Assembly (NCBI RefSeq): GCF_024868665.1
Contig: NC_079913.1
Span: forward strand, 5,847,715 to 5,911,714
Reading direction: 5' to 3'
From: Triplophysa rosa
Lineage: Eukaryota; Chordata; Actinopteri; Cypriniformes; Nemacheilidae
DNA: 64,000 nt
The notes below the pieces were generated by a model. It was not told where the DNA came from. It ran no database searches and worked only from the letters and a program-made list of their open reading frames with translations. Positions 23,701 to 43,017 of this stretch are shown piece by piece. The stretch's first letter is position 1; each line of letters begins with the position of its first letter. The translations under genes were made by a program, and so were the position numbers.

Positions 23701-26700
23701 ACCAAATATGTTGTGTTATTGAGGAGTGTGGACACATACCTGATCCGGAGTCAAACTTCATATCAGACCTGCAATGACATAAAAAAACGGTAAAAAAGTG
23801 ACACTCCCTTAAAGTGCTCCAAGAACACAATTTCGCATTTTATGAATTTGATAAACACTTTTATCAAAAGCAACTTCCAGTGCATTCCTTCAATACATTT
23901 TTGATCAGTAGGGGTGTTCCCTGAGGACTGTATGCATAAATTATGCGCTGCTAAGGCAATGCTCTACCGGTTCAGCTGGAGGAACTATACAGAGATATCC
24001 TAGTCATGTTAGGTGTTTAGTGTAACTAAACATTGTTGCTTAGAGTTAAAACAAGTTCTTAACAGTAAAAACAGTTAAATAAGATTTAAGTTCCCGTGAA
24101 CCGGACGTTGCGATCGAGTTTACTTCCGTATTCTGACACATTTTCGAGTAAAACAAAAATTGTGGCCGTGGTTTGCGTTTTCCCTGAAATTTGATTGGAT
24201 GTATAAAAACAGCAGTTGCATTTTGAAATGAAACTGGGAGGATACTGACAGATGAAGGGGAGGAGTTAACAGATGCCCCGCTCAAAGCCGTCTCATTTAC
24301 ATCATTTAAGACGGATAGTCACTACAGGACGGAAGTGCATTTTCAGAATTTAACTGAAGATTATGAGGGCACATGGTTAGCTATTCGCATTGGTTAGCTA
24401 TTTACAATAAACGCTGCAATATATCAAGAAAAAATATGAATTGTCATTTTTAATTTCACAGGGACTTTAACTGAATGGGCTATTATCAACACTTACGTGA
24501 AAAGAGAGGTCCCGCAGACGACACAGTGGTAGTTTCCTTCCTCTTTGATATCTGTATGTTTTCCTGTGAAAGCACTGAATGCAAAAAAGAAATCCATGTC
24601 AAACAGTGATATCATATATTTAACGATCAAGAATGCATACTGGAAAAAGACGTTTCAAAGCACATACTGTATACATTTTCCATGCCCTGTCTTTGTAATG
24701 TGCAAAACTAATTGACATCAATGAATGATGGTCTATAGAGCATCCAGATAAGGACAAAATGTGGATCGCGTTTCTCAAAACAGAGCAATCCCAGAATGCA
24801 CCTTTTCGGGTACTGGATCTCCTCTCTCAGGCTAAAGGCATTTTTCACATTCTTCCTGCCAATGGGCCGATAAATACTTTCCCCACGTGTGTTTTTACCA
24901 CCGAGCGATGGAGGGGAGAGAGGAAGCGGCAGTGTTTATCCTTCTACTTTACATCCTTCTGAACAACATCTATCTCACCGCCTTGGGTCGATAAGGAGAA
25001 AAAGTGCCATACGTTTTAGGCCTAAAATAATCCCTATGGATGATGTGAATGTGACAGGTCCACGAAATGTTTCAATATTCACTAAAACAGATATTTTCTG
25101 TATGTAATCAGAAGCCCGTGAATTTGGAAAAAAAGAGAGAAAAAAAGGTCATTTCAATTTAAGGTAAATGCAATCTCTTTTCTTAAAAGTTTGTACACCT
25201 TTTTTACATTGTAGAACCAATTGAAGCCATAAAAATAAATCTAGATTAATTTGCCAATAGATTAAGTCATAATTATTTTTTTCTACAAATTGTATAATTG
25301 TTTTGCTACAAATCATAATATAATTATTACAATATTTCTACTGTAATAGGTTATTTATATTAATCAAATCAATACTTCAGCCATGCATTTTCTGCATCTA
25401 TTAAAACATTCTAGCTTTTAAGCATAAAACTTAATGTTTTTGGTGTTTGTCACATGGTTTTTAGTTATGGCGCACATGTCACCTTTCTGTGCCTTTCTCC
25501 TGAGTCACATGGTACTGCATCGGAGTCAAACGTTTCCTCAGCTCCTCCTCAGTGAAGGTTTTGGGCCATGTCTTCTTGCTACGGCACGTTCCTACAGAGC
25601 AGAACGCAAGTTACGGCAAGCATAAGTGACCCATATTGCCAATAAAACCTCTAGGTACTTCAAAACGAGAAACATTTCTTAAAATATATTTCTTAATGTA
25701 CTTTCATGTGACTCCTTTCAAGCAAGAGTCAGTGCTTTTGGTCATTTTCGTTGCAAATATTTTTGGCGAAGACAAATCTTTGTCGATTTAAATAATAAGA
25801 TGACTCTTACCTGGAAAAAGTCACAATATCAGTGACACACAATCCAAACATCTCCATGTCATTGATGTGCTACAGCCAGTATTGCACGGTGGCAAACTAG
25901 ATTTCCCTGAATAACATATATAGTGAGTTATAGAGAAGCACCTATGTTGGGTGTCTGTACAGAAGGTTACAATATATACGCTACAGGCTAGTGTGCTTGT
26001 TTCCGTTTAACAGCAATGCTGACCTCTAGAGCTCAGACCTAAAACTGACCAATTGCAGCCACATGGCACCTTTGCCATACATTTTTTGACAGCGTTACAT
26101 TTGTTCCCAAGCACTTCCAAACAATCCCACTATATCTAATTTTAATACCAATACATAATGAGACACAGTCGTATGCCAAGATGCCAATATGATTAATAAA
26201 ATGATAAACTAAAGCAGATTACAGTAAAAATATCCAATTTGGCAAGACGAGCTCTACAGCCATGTTTTTAAAAGAACCCATGTGTCCATTTGAACCTTAT
26301 TTATTCACTGGGACACACAGCGGTTTTGAATTACACACAATTCCACTGCAATTTCCAATTATCGAGAACCTTCTCCCTCGTTTCCACATATTTTTTTGCT
26401 AATTTTTTCACCCGTTGCTGTGTTAACGGGGGGTCTGTACTACACCCTTATTGTTCTGCCAGTTTTACAGCTAGTGTTCTAGTGAGAGCGGGTCGCCACT
26501 CATTTCGACTATGTGAAGAATTCCTCTCGACAAGATTGAAACCATGTGAATAAAGGAAATAATAGGGTCTTTAAAGGTCCCTAGGTGAATGGGCTCCATT
26601 GATGGGCTCTGCTCTGTCCAGCGAGTACAAAGTTACATCTGACAAACACGGGAAGCAGGGAGGAGAGTCCAAAGAGGAGGCCCCCACACTCCCTGCAGGA

Positions 26701-29700
26701 TTTCCCATATCCCTCTCTCATCTCTGGGAGAGGGTCTTCTGGATCCTATTAGCAAGACAGGGAGAGAATTCCTATTTTTTGTGTGTATGAAAGGCTCTGA
26801 CCCCTATTTATACTGTGAGAGAATGGAAAGGGGGGGGGGGGAGAAAGAAATGTTTTATTTCTCAGTTTGTCTAAAAAAGCCTCTAAGGAGGCATTTAAAG
26901 AAATTCAGGAATTTGGTCTGTGTCACCCCCTGCAAATGATTTAGTTTTGGTGCACCGAGAGGTCACTCTACAAATCAGCACGTTCCTTCGACTTCCCTCC
27001 GCTATAACCTCAAGTGTAAGTTATTTCCTAATTAGCGGCAAGATTTGTTCTTAGCACGTTCCTTTCGCTCATGACTTGAAACCAAACATATCCTTTTGTG
27101 CCCTGGATGTTTTTCATGGTTCGTCTCACCTATGTCCTCAGCAATGTAGACTTTTATGGTAACAGTGCTTGCAAGTCAGCACTGTATATCATAAAACATT
27201 CTGGTTAGGGGAGGTCTAAACCTTTAAAACTACATTTTAAATCAATTTAAACTTTTATCATAATCTTGACATCTTAACATACAGTGCGCACAGTACTTTA
27301 ACATAAAAGGCCCTTTAGCTGTAATTCTTCTGCTGCCTTGCACGCACTGCTATATATATTAGGAATGTTTACTACAGAAAGTTCTACAATTTACAATAAT
27401 ACTTTTACCGATCAATCTTGATGAAGGTCTTTTTTGATTATTTTTTGATGTGCAAGTTTGGTTATTGCAAATTATTGCAAAATCTAGATTCCTAAAATGG
27501 AAAAGCGTTAATACAAAGCAACCATTAGTAGAAAATAACAGTTAATGTTGAAGCTTGACAGGACATGCAGGCTTAAAGGAAGGCAAAATGGCGAGTTAGA
27601 TGTTAATCCATGAGCAACTGAAGATCTCTACAGAGAAGAAGCACAGAGCAAATGTGACATTTCAGGGCAAGGGGTCATCAAATGCAGACAAACCAACTCG
27701 GGCCTCAGATGAAACCTGACATCAGGCAGCCCGCTAGACTCTATTATAGAGTCTATTTCATATAAAATTACATGTTCACCTGTTGATATTCCAAATAAGC
27801 AAATCAACAAACATGCACTTAGGTTGACACAATAAGCACTTGTTCTTCATACTAGGCCATTTAAAGCAAAAACACATTCATTTAAAGCTCAGTCAAGCTA
27901 CCTTTAGATAAATTAAGTTTCTCTACAAATAACATCATTATCACACTAAACACAGACCCCTTGCCAAAAGCTTGAGCACGCAGAACAAAGCATCAAGGAG
28001 CTTGAGAAAGCAGAGCACACACACACACACACACACACACACAGCATCCAGGTGACCTGAGGGGAGGCTGCAAGCCTTCAGTTTTACAGGTTGGCCCTGG
28101 CTGACCAGATGCAGAAGATTGAACCCGGACATGGCTGGAGCTGATGCTGCTGGGGCAAGAGAAAGGGGCGATACAGGAGCCGCCCTCTAAGACACCCTCC
28201 TAACTGTCAGGCTAAAAAAAACAGGACACACATAGGCGAGGAGGGAGAGGAAGGAGAGAAAACACAACATTGGTCAACGCAGATGTCAGTCACATAGACA
28301 ATGAGAGCAGCCAGTCACGGGACGGCTGACACTTTTCATGCAGGGAAAGACTGATCAACATCGCTGTGTAAAGAGAGACAGGTTAACATGAACTCTATAG
28401 ATACTTTTATGACATGTCAAATGTACAATTTGAAGCCAAGAGTTAGATAACAGTATTAGTGGTAGACCCCAACAATTTAAGTAAAAATACAATTTTATAT
28501 GAAGAGGTTACACCCAAGAAAAAGGCTGAGAATACATCTTGGTCACCGCAAAATTTTGAGACATGATGAATAAACGCGAAAGAGTAAAGATGTCAGAAGC
28601 AATTTGCATAGGCGACAGATATGATAGCCGTTTCAACCAAACGTATCAGCTGTTTTTATGGCTGTAGCACGTCAGAAATGTAAACTAGGACACACTCATA
28701 CCAATCCACTGAGCAACTTGACTATTGCTAACCAGACTAACTAACAGACTTGCATATTATTAGACATATAGTCCATTATAAAACTAAAGCCCAAAAGCTG
28801 AGTGGTTACAGTACCTATCGCAGAGGGCGGAGTCAGAGTTAGAAGCTGCCCTGTGGTTCTAGGGGAACGCCTGCATTGGAGCAGGGCCACGGATACGACC
28901 GGGGTCATGAATCGGAAAAGACGGACAGCCATCCTGGCCTTGGGAAACTTGACAACACACGCAGTAGGTTCGAGCTATAAGGAAAAGAGCAGGAAGGTGT
29001 GTGCCAGCGTCACTCAGCAGTCATGCAATTAGGAATAAATTTATCTATTTCACAATCGCCTTACACAAGTCTTAATTCACCTTAATATGAATGAACCCCT
29101 GAGAAAAAGATTCCTTTAATACTTAAAGTGTAAAGAACTGTGTGAGAAAATTTACAGATTAACTACATGAGCAAACACAGGCAAAGCCTGTGTGAATGCA
29201 ACTGAATGAGAAGGTAAAGCTTTGGTTTATAGGGAAGGAGGTCCATCTAGTGGTCATGAAGGTTTTCAAGTTTCTGTTTCTAACAAAAGAGAATATTCTT
29301 AAAATTAAAGGGATACTTCACACAAAGAAAATTCTGTCATCATTTACCCACCTTCGAGTTGTTCCAAATCTGTATACATTTCTTTGTTTTGATGAACACA
29401 GAGAAAGATATTTGGAAAAATACTTATAACCAGTCAGAACTGTTTGCTGTCATACATTCTTCAAAATGTCTTCTTTTGTGTTCAACAGAACAAAAAAAAA
29501 AATGGTACAGTATTTTTTCCTACTATGGTAGTCAATGGGGGGGGGGGCAAGATCTGTTTGGATATAAGCATTCTTCCAAATATCTTTCTCTGTGTTCATC
29601 AGAACAAATAAATTTATACAGATTTGGAACAACTCGAAGGTGAATAAATGATGACAGAATTTTCATTTTTGGGTGAAGTATCCCTTTAATATTAGCCCCT

Positions 29701-31938
29701 AACAATTAATTAGTCTTGAATACTTCAGTCACACTTAAAAACGTATGCATGTCGTTACAAAATATAAAACCAGGACACATCTGCATAGAAATGATGCTTG
29801 AACTTTTCCCCAACAAACTTTACATTTCAATAACATTCAACCATTATTAAGCGGCCAAAGACTGTAAGTGTCACTGTAAATAAAAATCATATCAATTAAT
29901 TGGTCGCAACGCTATACTGTTTTATTATTTACCACATCATCTTAGTGCAAAAATGGCCTCTGACCTTATCTTGTAAATAAACATCCACAATTGTTCATCA
30001 TGTACATCCAAATCTGTAATTGCAGCAAAAATGAATGCAAAAGCTAAAACATTGAGACACATGATGGTGCAGTGAATCTTGTTAAATTAAATCTAGGCTG
30101 ACTGGAAGGAGTGATTTCAACACATGCACAGATACAGACATAAGCAAGGCCGTATTTTAAAAATAGCCAGCACAGACTTCCACACTGGACTATAAATAAT
30201 ACAGATCGCTCAATTACTACAGCGTATGACTATGACACCATAGGTTAATAATTGTCCAACGCGTGAATTTTAAATATTTCACATTCCTCACATTTCTTTA
30301 AATAACTTTTAACATGATGCTATTTTTATTATTTGATCATTTATCTTGTTCTACTAAAGAAAATCTAATTTTAACTCATCAGAACCTTGTCTGTACTATT
30401 TAATGAATCACTTCAGATGCACTGCAAGGCACTTTTGGAAAGGTGATTTAATTTAATTATTTTGAATAGAGCCAGCCAACTTATTTCAAGAATGACTGCA
30501 AGTTTGACAGTATTACTTTAACTTATTTTACCACTGTAGTTTCTCAATCGAACTACAATTATATATAGACGACATAGACTAACTCAACCTCAAGTCTCCA
30601 TGCTCAGGAAAAACAAGCACTCAAAGCAACTCAAATACAGCTTATAAATACATCATGCTTGATACTTGAGGCAGAGTCACAACTATATATGGTCATGAGA
30701 GATGAATAAGGCCTAAAATGTTTTAGAAGCCAAGCAGAACTGGACAAGGCAGCCGCGATGGTAGTTATATGGTCATTGTGAACAACAATGACTGAAGTGA
30801 ATAGCTGACAAAGGATCAAACAACATTAGGAGTGTGTAAACATCTCAAGCATGTGAATATTTTGGCATATGATCTGTGCATTTGCTGTGGAGCACCCACA
30901 CTGGCCAAAGTAAAAAGCTGTTTTGTTAGAGAAACAGTGATATTTAACAGGGTGAATAGCACGTGTAAGACAGTGTATAGAAAGGCCAGAACGTTCATTT
31001 GCTGAACTAGCAAGAGAACACTGGTGGCAACAACCTCAGTCACACTAACAGAAACATCCCTGTTGAAATGGAAATAAACAATAAACAACAATATAAATTC
31101 TAACGGGTTTCCTTAGAAATATCATTGTGAGCTACTTACAGTGTCAGGGTCTTATTCCAGCAGGATTTAATAGTGTCCCGTTGTACGTTCCCATCCGCCA
31201 GAAACATCCCACCAACACATTTACAACAAATGATTCTGTATTGTTGCATGCAACGTCTTATTGCCGCGTAGACACACAGAAGCCGTTTAAAGTTTATTGC
31301 AGCGGGTGTCAGCAAACGGTCATTAAATTAACATGACATGAAATATTAATGCCATCAAATGACAAGCGGTTTCCACAAACACAACGTTACATAATAACGT
31401 GATGATCGTCTTCCTGTGGCACTGCGCAGGCCGATTGGCGTATGACACTAGAGTATCGCGACAGCTGAGCGTTCAACGCGCTCTCGCGATAACTCGATAT
31501 CATACGCTGATAGGTCTGCGCAGTGCCGCACGCAGTCGAACACGCTTCGCTTAAACGTCGTCACCTGTGGGAGGTTACATACAAAGTATTTCAAGTATAA
31601 CCGATATGCCTCTTACAGTGGACCACAAAACAATACCCTTCTGGGGCTATTTACACCATATCTCGTCATATTATTATATATGCATTAACATAACAGAAGT
31701 GAGACAAAAGCATACATGGTAATACGCTGCGAATGTCAATATCGAAACGAAAGTTAAGTATAACGGTATTGCGTTACGTGTTGATCGCGCAGTCCTTGAC
31801 AACTATTCCTGTCACCCGCAGCTTGCGCTTACAATAAAGTATTTTGAAAGTGTGTCATAAAGAGTTAAACGTACCAGACAGAAAAAGCAGAGCCAACACC
31901 GGGCAGAGCAGCAGGCTGTAGAATGAAGAGCAGTGCAT
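20794..31938 (-). CDS. msrb3: msrb3, methionine-R-sulfoxide reductase B3
   Basis: Reduces protein-bound methionine-R-sulfoxide; MSRB3 forms act in ER and mitochondria. Shared coding exons on the minus strand: 25591-25483, 24574-24497, 23768-23740 (only 29 nt), 21158-21061, 20967-20794 (stop TAA). Each has AG/GT borders and matching phases. The ER form begins at 31938-31875 and gives 183 residues; the MSGFN form begins at 28132-28057 and gives 187. In ER-form numbering, zinc cysteines are CVVC (75-78) and CSQC (124-127), and the catalytic Cys is in RYCINS (about 147). It is a cysteine enzyme, not a selenoprotein. Conserved landmarks include [39 protein letters not shown] and [15 protein letters not shown]. 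The C-terminus is NSEL, where human has the ER-retention KAEL. The neighbours hmga2 and lemd3 match the vertebrate order. Confidence 0.95.
23862..23990. mobile_element. Fish SINE/LINE-tail type repeat in msrb3 intron
   Basis: Contains aacacttttatcaaaagcaa then cttccagtgcattc, a diverged form of the widespread fish motif agacgcttttatccaaagcgacttaca. It then has gcgctgctaaggcaatgctc and taccggttcagctgga, resembling the tRNA-derived or LINE 3' region. It lies in the msrb3 intron between coding exons 24,497 and 23,768. Confidence 0.6.
26830..26841. repeat. Poly-G tract (12 G)
   Basis: Uninterrupted G run within an A/G-rich stretch in the large first shared intron of msrb3. It could form part of a G-rich secondary structure, but no four-tract quadruplex motif surrounds it. 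Confidence 0.9.
28015..28042. repeat. (CA)n microsatellite beside the msrb3 MSGFN exon donor
   Basis: Pure AC run; on the transcribed strand it is (TG)n beginning about 14 bases into the intron after donor CAG|gtcacc. UG repeats next to splice sites can affect exon use through UG-binding proteins (TDP-43, CELF), so copy number could influence which msrb3 leader is used. Confidence 0.9.
28057..28132 (-). CDS. msrb3: msrb3 alternative first coding exon, [10 protein letters not shown] form (mitochondrial type)
   Basis: Encodes [20 protein letters not shown] then CSLPS and ends in phase 1. It aligns well with the start of human MSRB3 isoform B (MSAFNLLHLV...), the mitochondrial form. ATG sits in a good context (gccATGT). 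The donor CTCAG|gtcacc is weak and is followed within about 15 bases by a (TG)n tract. A possible acceptor ttgccccag|cagc lies 19 bases upstream of the ATG, so it could also be an internal exon behind a 5' leader. First codon of the next exon is completed as G|GA. Confidence 0.9.
28815..28932 (-). CDS. msrb3: Candidate additional msrb3 first exon, Arg-rich leader
   Basis: ATG in strong context (aggATGG) opens [20 protein letters not shown]..., 39 codons plus one base, ending GCGATAG|gtactg. The phase (1) fits the shared exon at 25,591 exactly, giving a 201-residue protein. It also fits in frame through the acceptor at about 28,151 into the MSGFN exon. The leader is rich in Arg and hydrophobic residues with no acidic residue over the first 39, as in mitochondrial presequences. 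It could instead be 5' UTR of the MSGFN transcript. I recall no counterpart in human MSRB3, so this is inference from phase, splice site and composition. Confidence 0.45.
29308..29688. mobile_element. Fold-back MITE, best-preserved copy (msrb3 intron)
   Basis: Near-perfect 380-bp palindrome. Left end aaagggatacttcac...aaaattctgtcatcattta; right end aatgatgacagaattttca...gtgaagtatcccttt. Internal mirrored blocks are gttccaaatctgtatacatt / tttatacagatttggaac and gagaaagatatttgga / tccaaatatctttctc. A G9 tract sits at 29,538-29,546. It has no transposase and is the reference copy for the family in this window. It lies in the intron between the Arg-rich leader exon and the ER-form exon. Confidence 0.93.
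31418..31527. repeat. Imperfect inverted repeat (110 bp) near the msrb3 ER-form promoter
   Basis: Left arm GGCACTGCGCAG...GGCGTATGACACTAGAGTATCGCGA pairs with right arm TCTCGCGATAACTCGATATCATACGC...CTGCGCAGTGCC (only key blocks given). Arms are about 45 bp with a 20-bp loop. The outermost CACTGCGCAG/CTGCGCAGTG resembles half sites of the NRF-1 motif. The exon at 31,875-31,938 is transcribed leftward, so this element lies about 350 bp downstream of that donor, inside the first intron. Confidence 0.85.
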
Positions 31939-32100
31939 TTGTCAAACAGCGACACGTCTGTGTACTTCTTAGGTAATGACAAGTGCATTGTGGGAAATTC
32001 CTCCCGCCGCTCATCGACGTTCCAAATATGTGCAGTGCGTAACGTTAATTTCAACGAATAATTACTCAACGCGTCGCAGTTGTGGGGCTTTAATAAGATG
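31540..32100 (-). promoter_or_regulatory. msrb3: CpG-containing promoter region for the msrb3 ER form
   Basis: CpG density is well above the surrounding introns from about 31,400 to 32,090, centred on the signal-peptide exon. Scattered CGT/CGA/CGC words include gcgtaacgtt and caacgcgtcgc near 32,035-32,080. No TATA box is obvious. The extent is estimated by eye. Confidence 0.45.
31875..31938 (-). CDS. msrb3: msrb3 alternative first coding exon, ER signal-peptide form
   Basis: Encodes [19 protein letters not shown] plus LS (21 residues) and one base, ending CTGTCTG|gtacgt in phase 1, which joins correctly to the shared exon at 25,591. The leucine-rich stretch is a textbook signal-peptide core. 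An in-frame TGA lies two codons upstream (tgacaaATG), so this ATG is the first available. The -3 base is C, a weak start context. It plays the role of human isoform A's leucine/cysteine-rich leader although the sequences differ. It sits in a CpG-rich promoter-like stretch, about 350 bp from a fold-back sequence. Confidence 0.8.
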
Positions 32101-32703
32101 ATTATGACACGATAATATGTATAATATAACGATACTTGCTAAAGCATACTGTATCTTGTTATATAATATACAGGAATATGATATGGAAGACAAGTATCGG
32201 GACTATTTTCATAGATAGGTCGTCACATGCTTGTAAATAGTATTAATAAAATGTATTATTACAATAAGTGCTATCCAAAACAATGTATTGTTGAAAAGTA
32301 CATAAACGTTTTATAATGCTTTTTAATTCCCGGTCATGACTTTTCCCCCTAAAACACGACAAAATGCATTACATAGCATTTTATTCCTTAAATATTTTAA
32401 GCACGTCTTCCTCATAACTTAGCATTGCGACTGAAAGCTGAAACGTGTGAATAGAAGGCTATATTATAAATAATAATCAATGACTGGTATTTGCTACCTC
32501 TAGTTGTTTTCAGTCATTAACACGTTTTTTTATATAACATCAATATATACTTTTACCTTTAAATGTTTATGAAACAATTATAAAGCCCCAGTCCACTATC
32601 AGGCTTTGTAATTGTTTTATAAATATAAAACAAGTTTTATAAATATTTAAAAAAATCAATGACACTACACAAGAAAGGAAACATAATTAATAAACAAGTA
32701 CAT

Positions 32704-32709
32704 TTTATT
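32704..32709 (-). terminator. lemd3: Candidate lemd3 polyadenylation signal
   Basis: Reverse strand reads AAATAAAATG, a canonical AATAAA about 1.33 kb past the lemd3 stop codon and about 0.77 kb before the msrb3 ER-form ATG. Other AATAAA copies occur between, so the true site is not certain. Confidence 0.4.
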
Positions 32710-34041
32710 TACCTCATATCAACCCAAACTGCATCTGAACAAAAGCTGATAAATCTTTCTGTGATCCAAAATAGACACAAAGCAGCATGACATGCTCTCT
32801 GTTTATGAATGTGTCCCAGTACAAATCAGAATGGATCGTCAGATCTGGACTGACAGGCTGGGACTGCAGCACAAGTGTGTAAAGGAAGTTCCAAAACAAC
32901 TTCCATCCTTACAATATCTCCTTTGGAATTTTTAGAAAGACTGGGGACATTTAAAAACAGCGACAGGGTGGAATTAAAATTTTCAAGATATGTGCAAGGA
33001 CAAAAAAAAAGATAATATTTGCATCAATTATAATGGAGAAAGCATACCTTTTAAAATATAAACAACAGTAAATAATTATATACTTTAATATAATCAGGCT
33101 GTAACAACTGTGACTAGTGTTCAGAAACACAGCATGAAAAGGGAAAAGAACCATTGTTCATTACTCTTTCAAAGCCATGTCCAATACAACCATGTGGACG
33201 TTTCAGAACGCAGCAAAATCAGTGTAGTTATTCTGTTGGCAAGAAATGAACGACAGCTTATAACGATTTTAATTTTATACAGATGATTTTAACCACCACC
33301 ATTCAATGATATATTTACAGCACCCCTTCTCTAGAGTGTGCGCATGCCGATCATGGACTAAAAAAAACTACAAAAAAAATGAAGAGGGAAAACAAACGCG
33401 AATACATAATCTAAAACATCCTCAGGAAAATAAACATCCACAATATATGACACAATTCAAAGCTTAAATATAGGCATACTTTAACCAGCACATGCAGCTA
33501 TGTATAGCCCAACATAGCTCCTTGAAATTAAGGAGGGGAGTTAGTTGTGTAAAAAAGCAGATGCTTGAGATCGAAAATAACAGTTTGATCGCTCTCATTT
33601 GTTTTGAAATCTGAACAGAATTGGAAGCAATATTGTGTCCTTGAAGACAGCGTATCAAAAAAGGACAAAGAAAACACATTGAGAAAATGGACATTTGTGT
33701 GTCCACTTGCACCAAATATGGGAAAGAAAGCGGATCGTGGTGTCCACCTCTCCTAAACAAGGTTCTTGAAGGCCCAAGCAGCTCTCTTTCCACCAGATAT
33801 AAACCAGTGTCCACATATCACTTGCTTTGCCTGATACCAAAGGACATGGATAAGGAATAACAACAGCTCACACGCCATTGCTTGCATATAGCTGACAGAA
33901 GTTGACTGTGTGTACTCAAGTTGCCCTACTGTAAAAGCTCCCAAATGCGGTTCTCATTGGTGAGGAGGACGCAGGAGAAAGGAGCCTTGAATATAGCAAA
34001 AGAGAGAGAGGTGAGGATGGTGGTGGTAGTCGGCACGTCCC

Positions 34042-41573
<7,532 letters not shown>

Positions 41574-42490
41574 CTTCGCACGAAAAACGCACATAGCGAA
41601 CTACGGCGGAAGTGACGTAGAAGTAAGCGGACAGACGGCCAACTTTAGAGGAAAAAAAGTTTTTGTGTTTATTTATCCCTTCTTTGCTTATTTTTTATTA
41701 CCTGTTTAATGACATCTTATGTCACATATGTTTTATAGTGATTTTCAAAGTCTGCATTTTGTCAATATTAATTTCTCTTGGTACATGAAACAGACATTTC
41801 GATGAGACCAAACCCTCACGAACCACCAGAGAGCGTTTGGTGTCCAGCCCAGGAAATTACTGTAAAGAATGTGGCAAAAATAAAATCACTAAAATACTAA
41901 GAAAAAGAATGTTGTCTTTATTATTGTTGAATGTTGTAACATTATAATCTACTCAACAGGTCATAACGTATCATAACACATACCAGATGATGTGTGTGTT
42001 GTTGCGACACATTTATATTTTTATATACGTATGGTTTTTAACAGATACGTTGGGTTTTGCTTTTATTTTGTTATTTGTTTTATGTTTCATGGATATGTCA
42101 AATACAAAGGTTTGGCTATAAAATACATTTAGTTGGTTATAAAAGAGTATAGGCCTATTTAAGAGCATGCAAGATAAGAGCATGTAAATATTTACTTACC
42201 ACGTTGTTTAATGTTAAATAATGTTATAAGAAAAAGTATGTTGAATTGTGTTACATTTTGTAGGCTAATCATGGATAAGAGGCGCGTTTGGCGTTACACC
42301 ATGCCACCTCGTGGCGAGATATGTAAATTGCAATGGTTGGTGCGTTCAAGTAGCCTGCGAAACAGTGCGCTCGAATCATTCTGTCAATACAAGACTTGCT
42401 CGCGACACAGTTTGTAGTGCACGGGACTGAAGCAAGAACGGAGAACCAACAAACCGGATTATTCAGATCAACCCACTGATAAACCCAGGG
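41574..42490. promoter_or_regulatory. Divergent lemd3 / wif1 promoter interval
   Basis: 917 bp separate the two start codons, which point away from each other. The lemd3 side is CpG-rich (cgcacgaaaaacgcacat, ggcggaagtgacgtaga, the latter with an ETS-like GGAAGTGACGT block). The wif1 side is AT-rich until about 42,280, then gains CpG (gaggcgcgtttggcg). The two transcripts probably have separate core promoters within the shared interval. Confidence 0.6.
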
Positions 42491-42978
42491 ATGGCTTCCA
42501 CGACGCCTGCTGTTCAGCTGCACTTTAAAACGTGCCTTCTACTTTTTGGGGCTCTTTTAATCGAAGCTGCCCCAGAGCAAGGGAGCCTGTACATGTGGAT
42601 TGATGCCAATCAAGCAAGAATATTAATTGGTAACGGGGCAATAGCATTTGAATGAATGAACTCTATACTAAAAATGTAAAGTAAAAAATCAAAAGGCTTG
42701 TAATTGCTTAATGTTTTATGCTATAGGTTTTGAAGAAGATATTTTAATTGTCTCGGAGGGCAAAATGGCACCATTTACACACGACTTCAGGAAAGCACAG
42801 CAACGGATGCCAGCAATACCTGTCAATATCCACCACGTGAACTTCACCTGGCAAGCCACTGACCAGGTACGGTACAACTTTGTTTTGCAAGCTGCAATCC
42901 TATGTCAAGTTTTGTACAGATTATTATTGTATTATAGTATAGAGTTTACTTGGTGTTTGTTTGTAAATATATATATAT

Positions 42979-43017
<39 letters not shown>

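Noticed and set aside
41574..41594. Longer lemd3 start at an upstream in-frame Met (MCVFRAKMASAQ)
   Set aside because: The second Met has better context and matches the family N-terminus directly before the LEM domain; seven extra residues have no counterpart in LEMD3.
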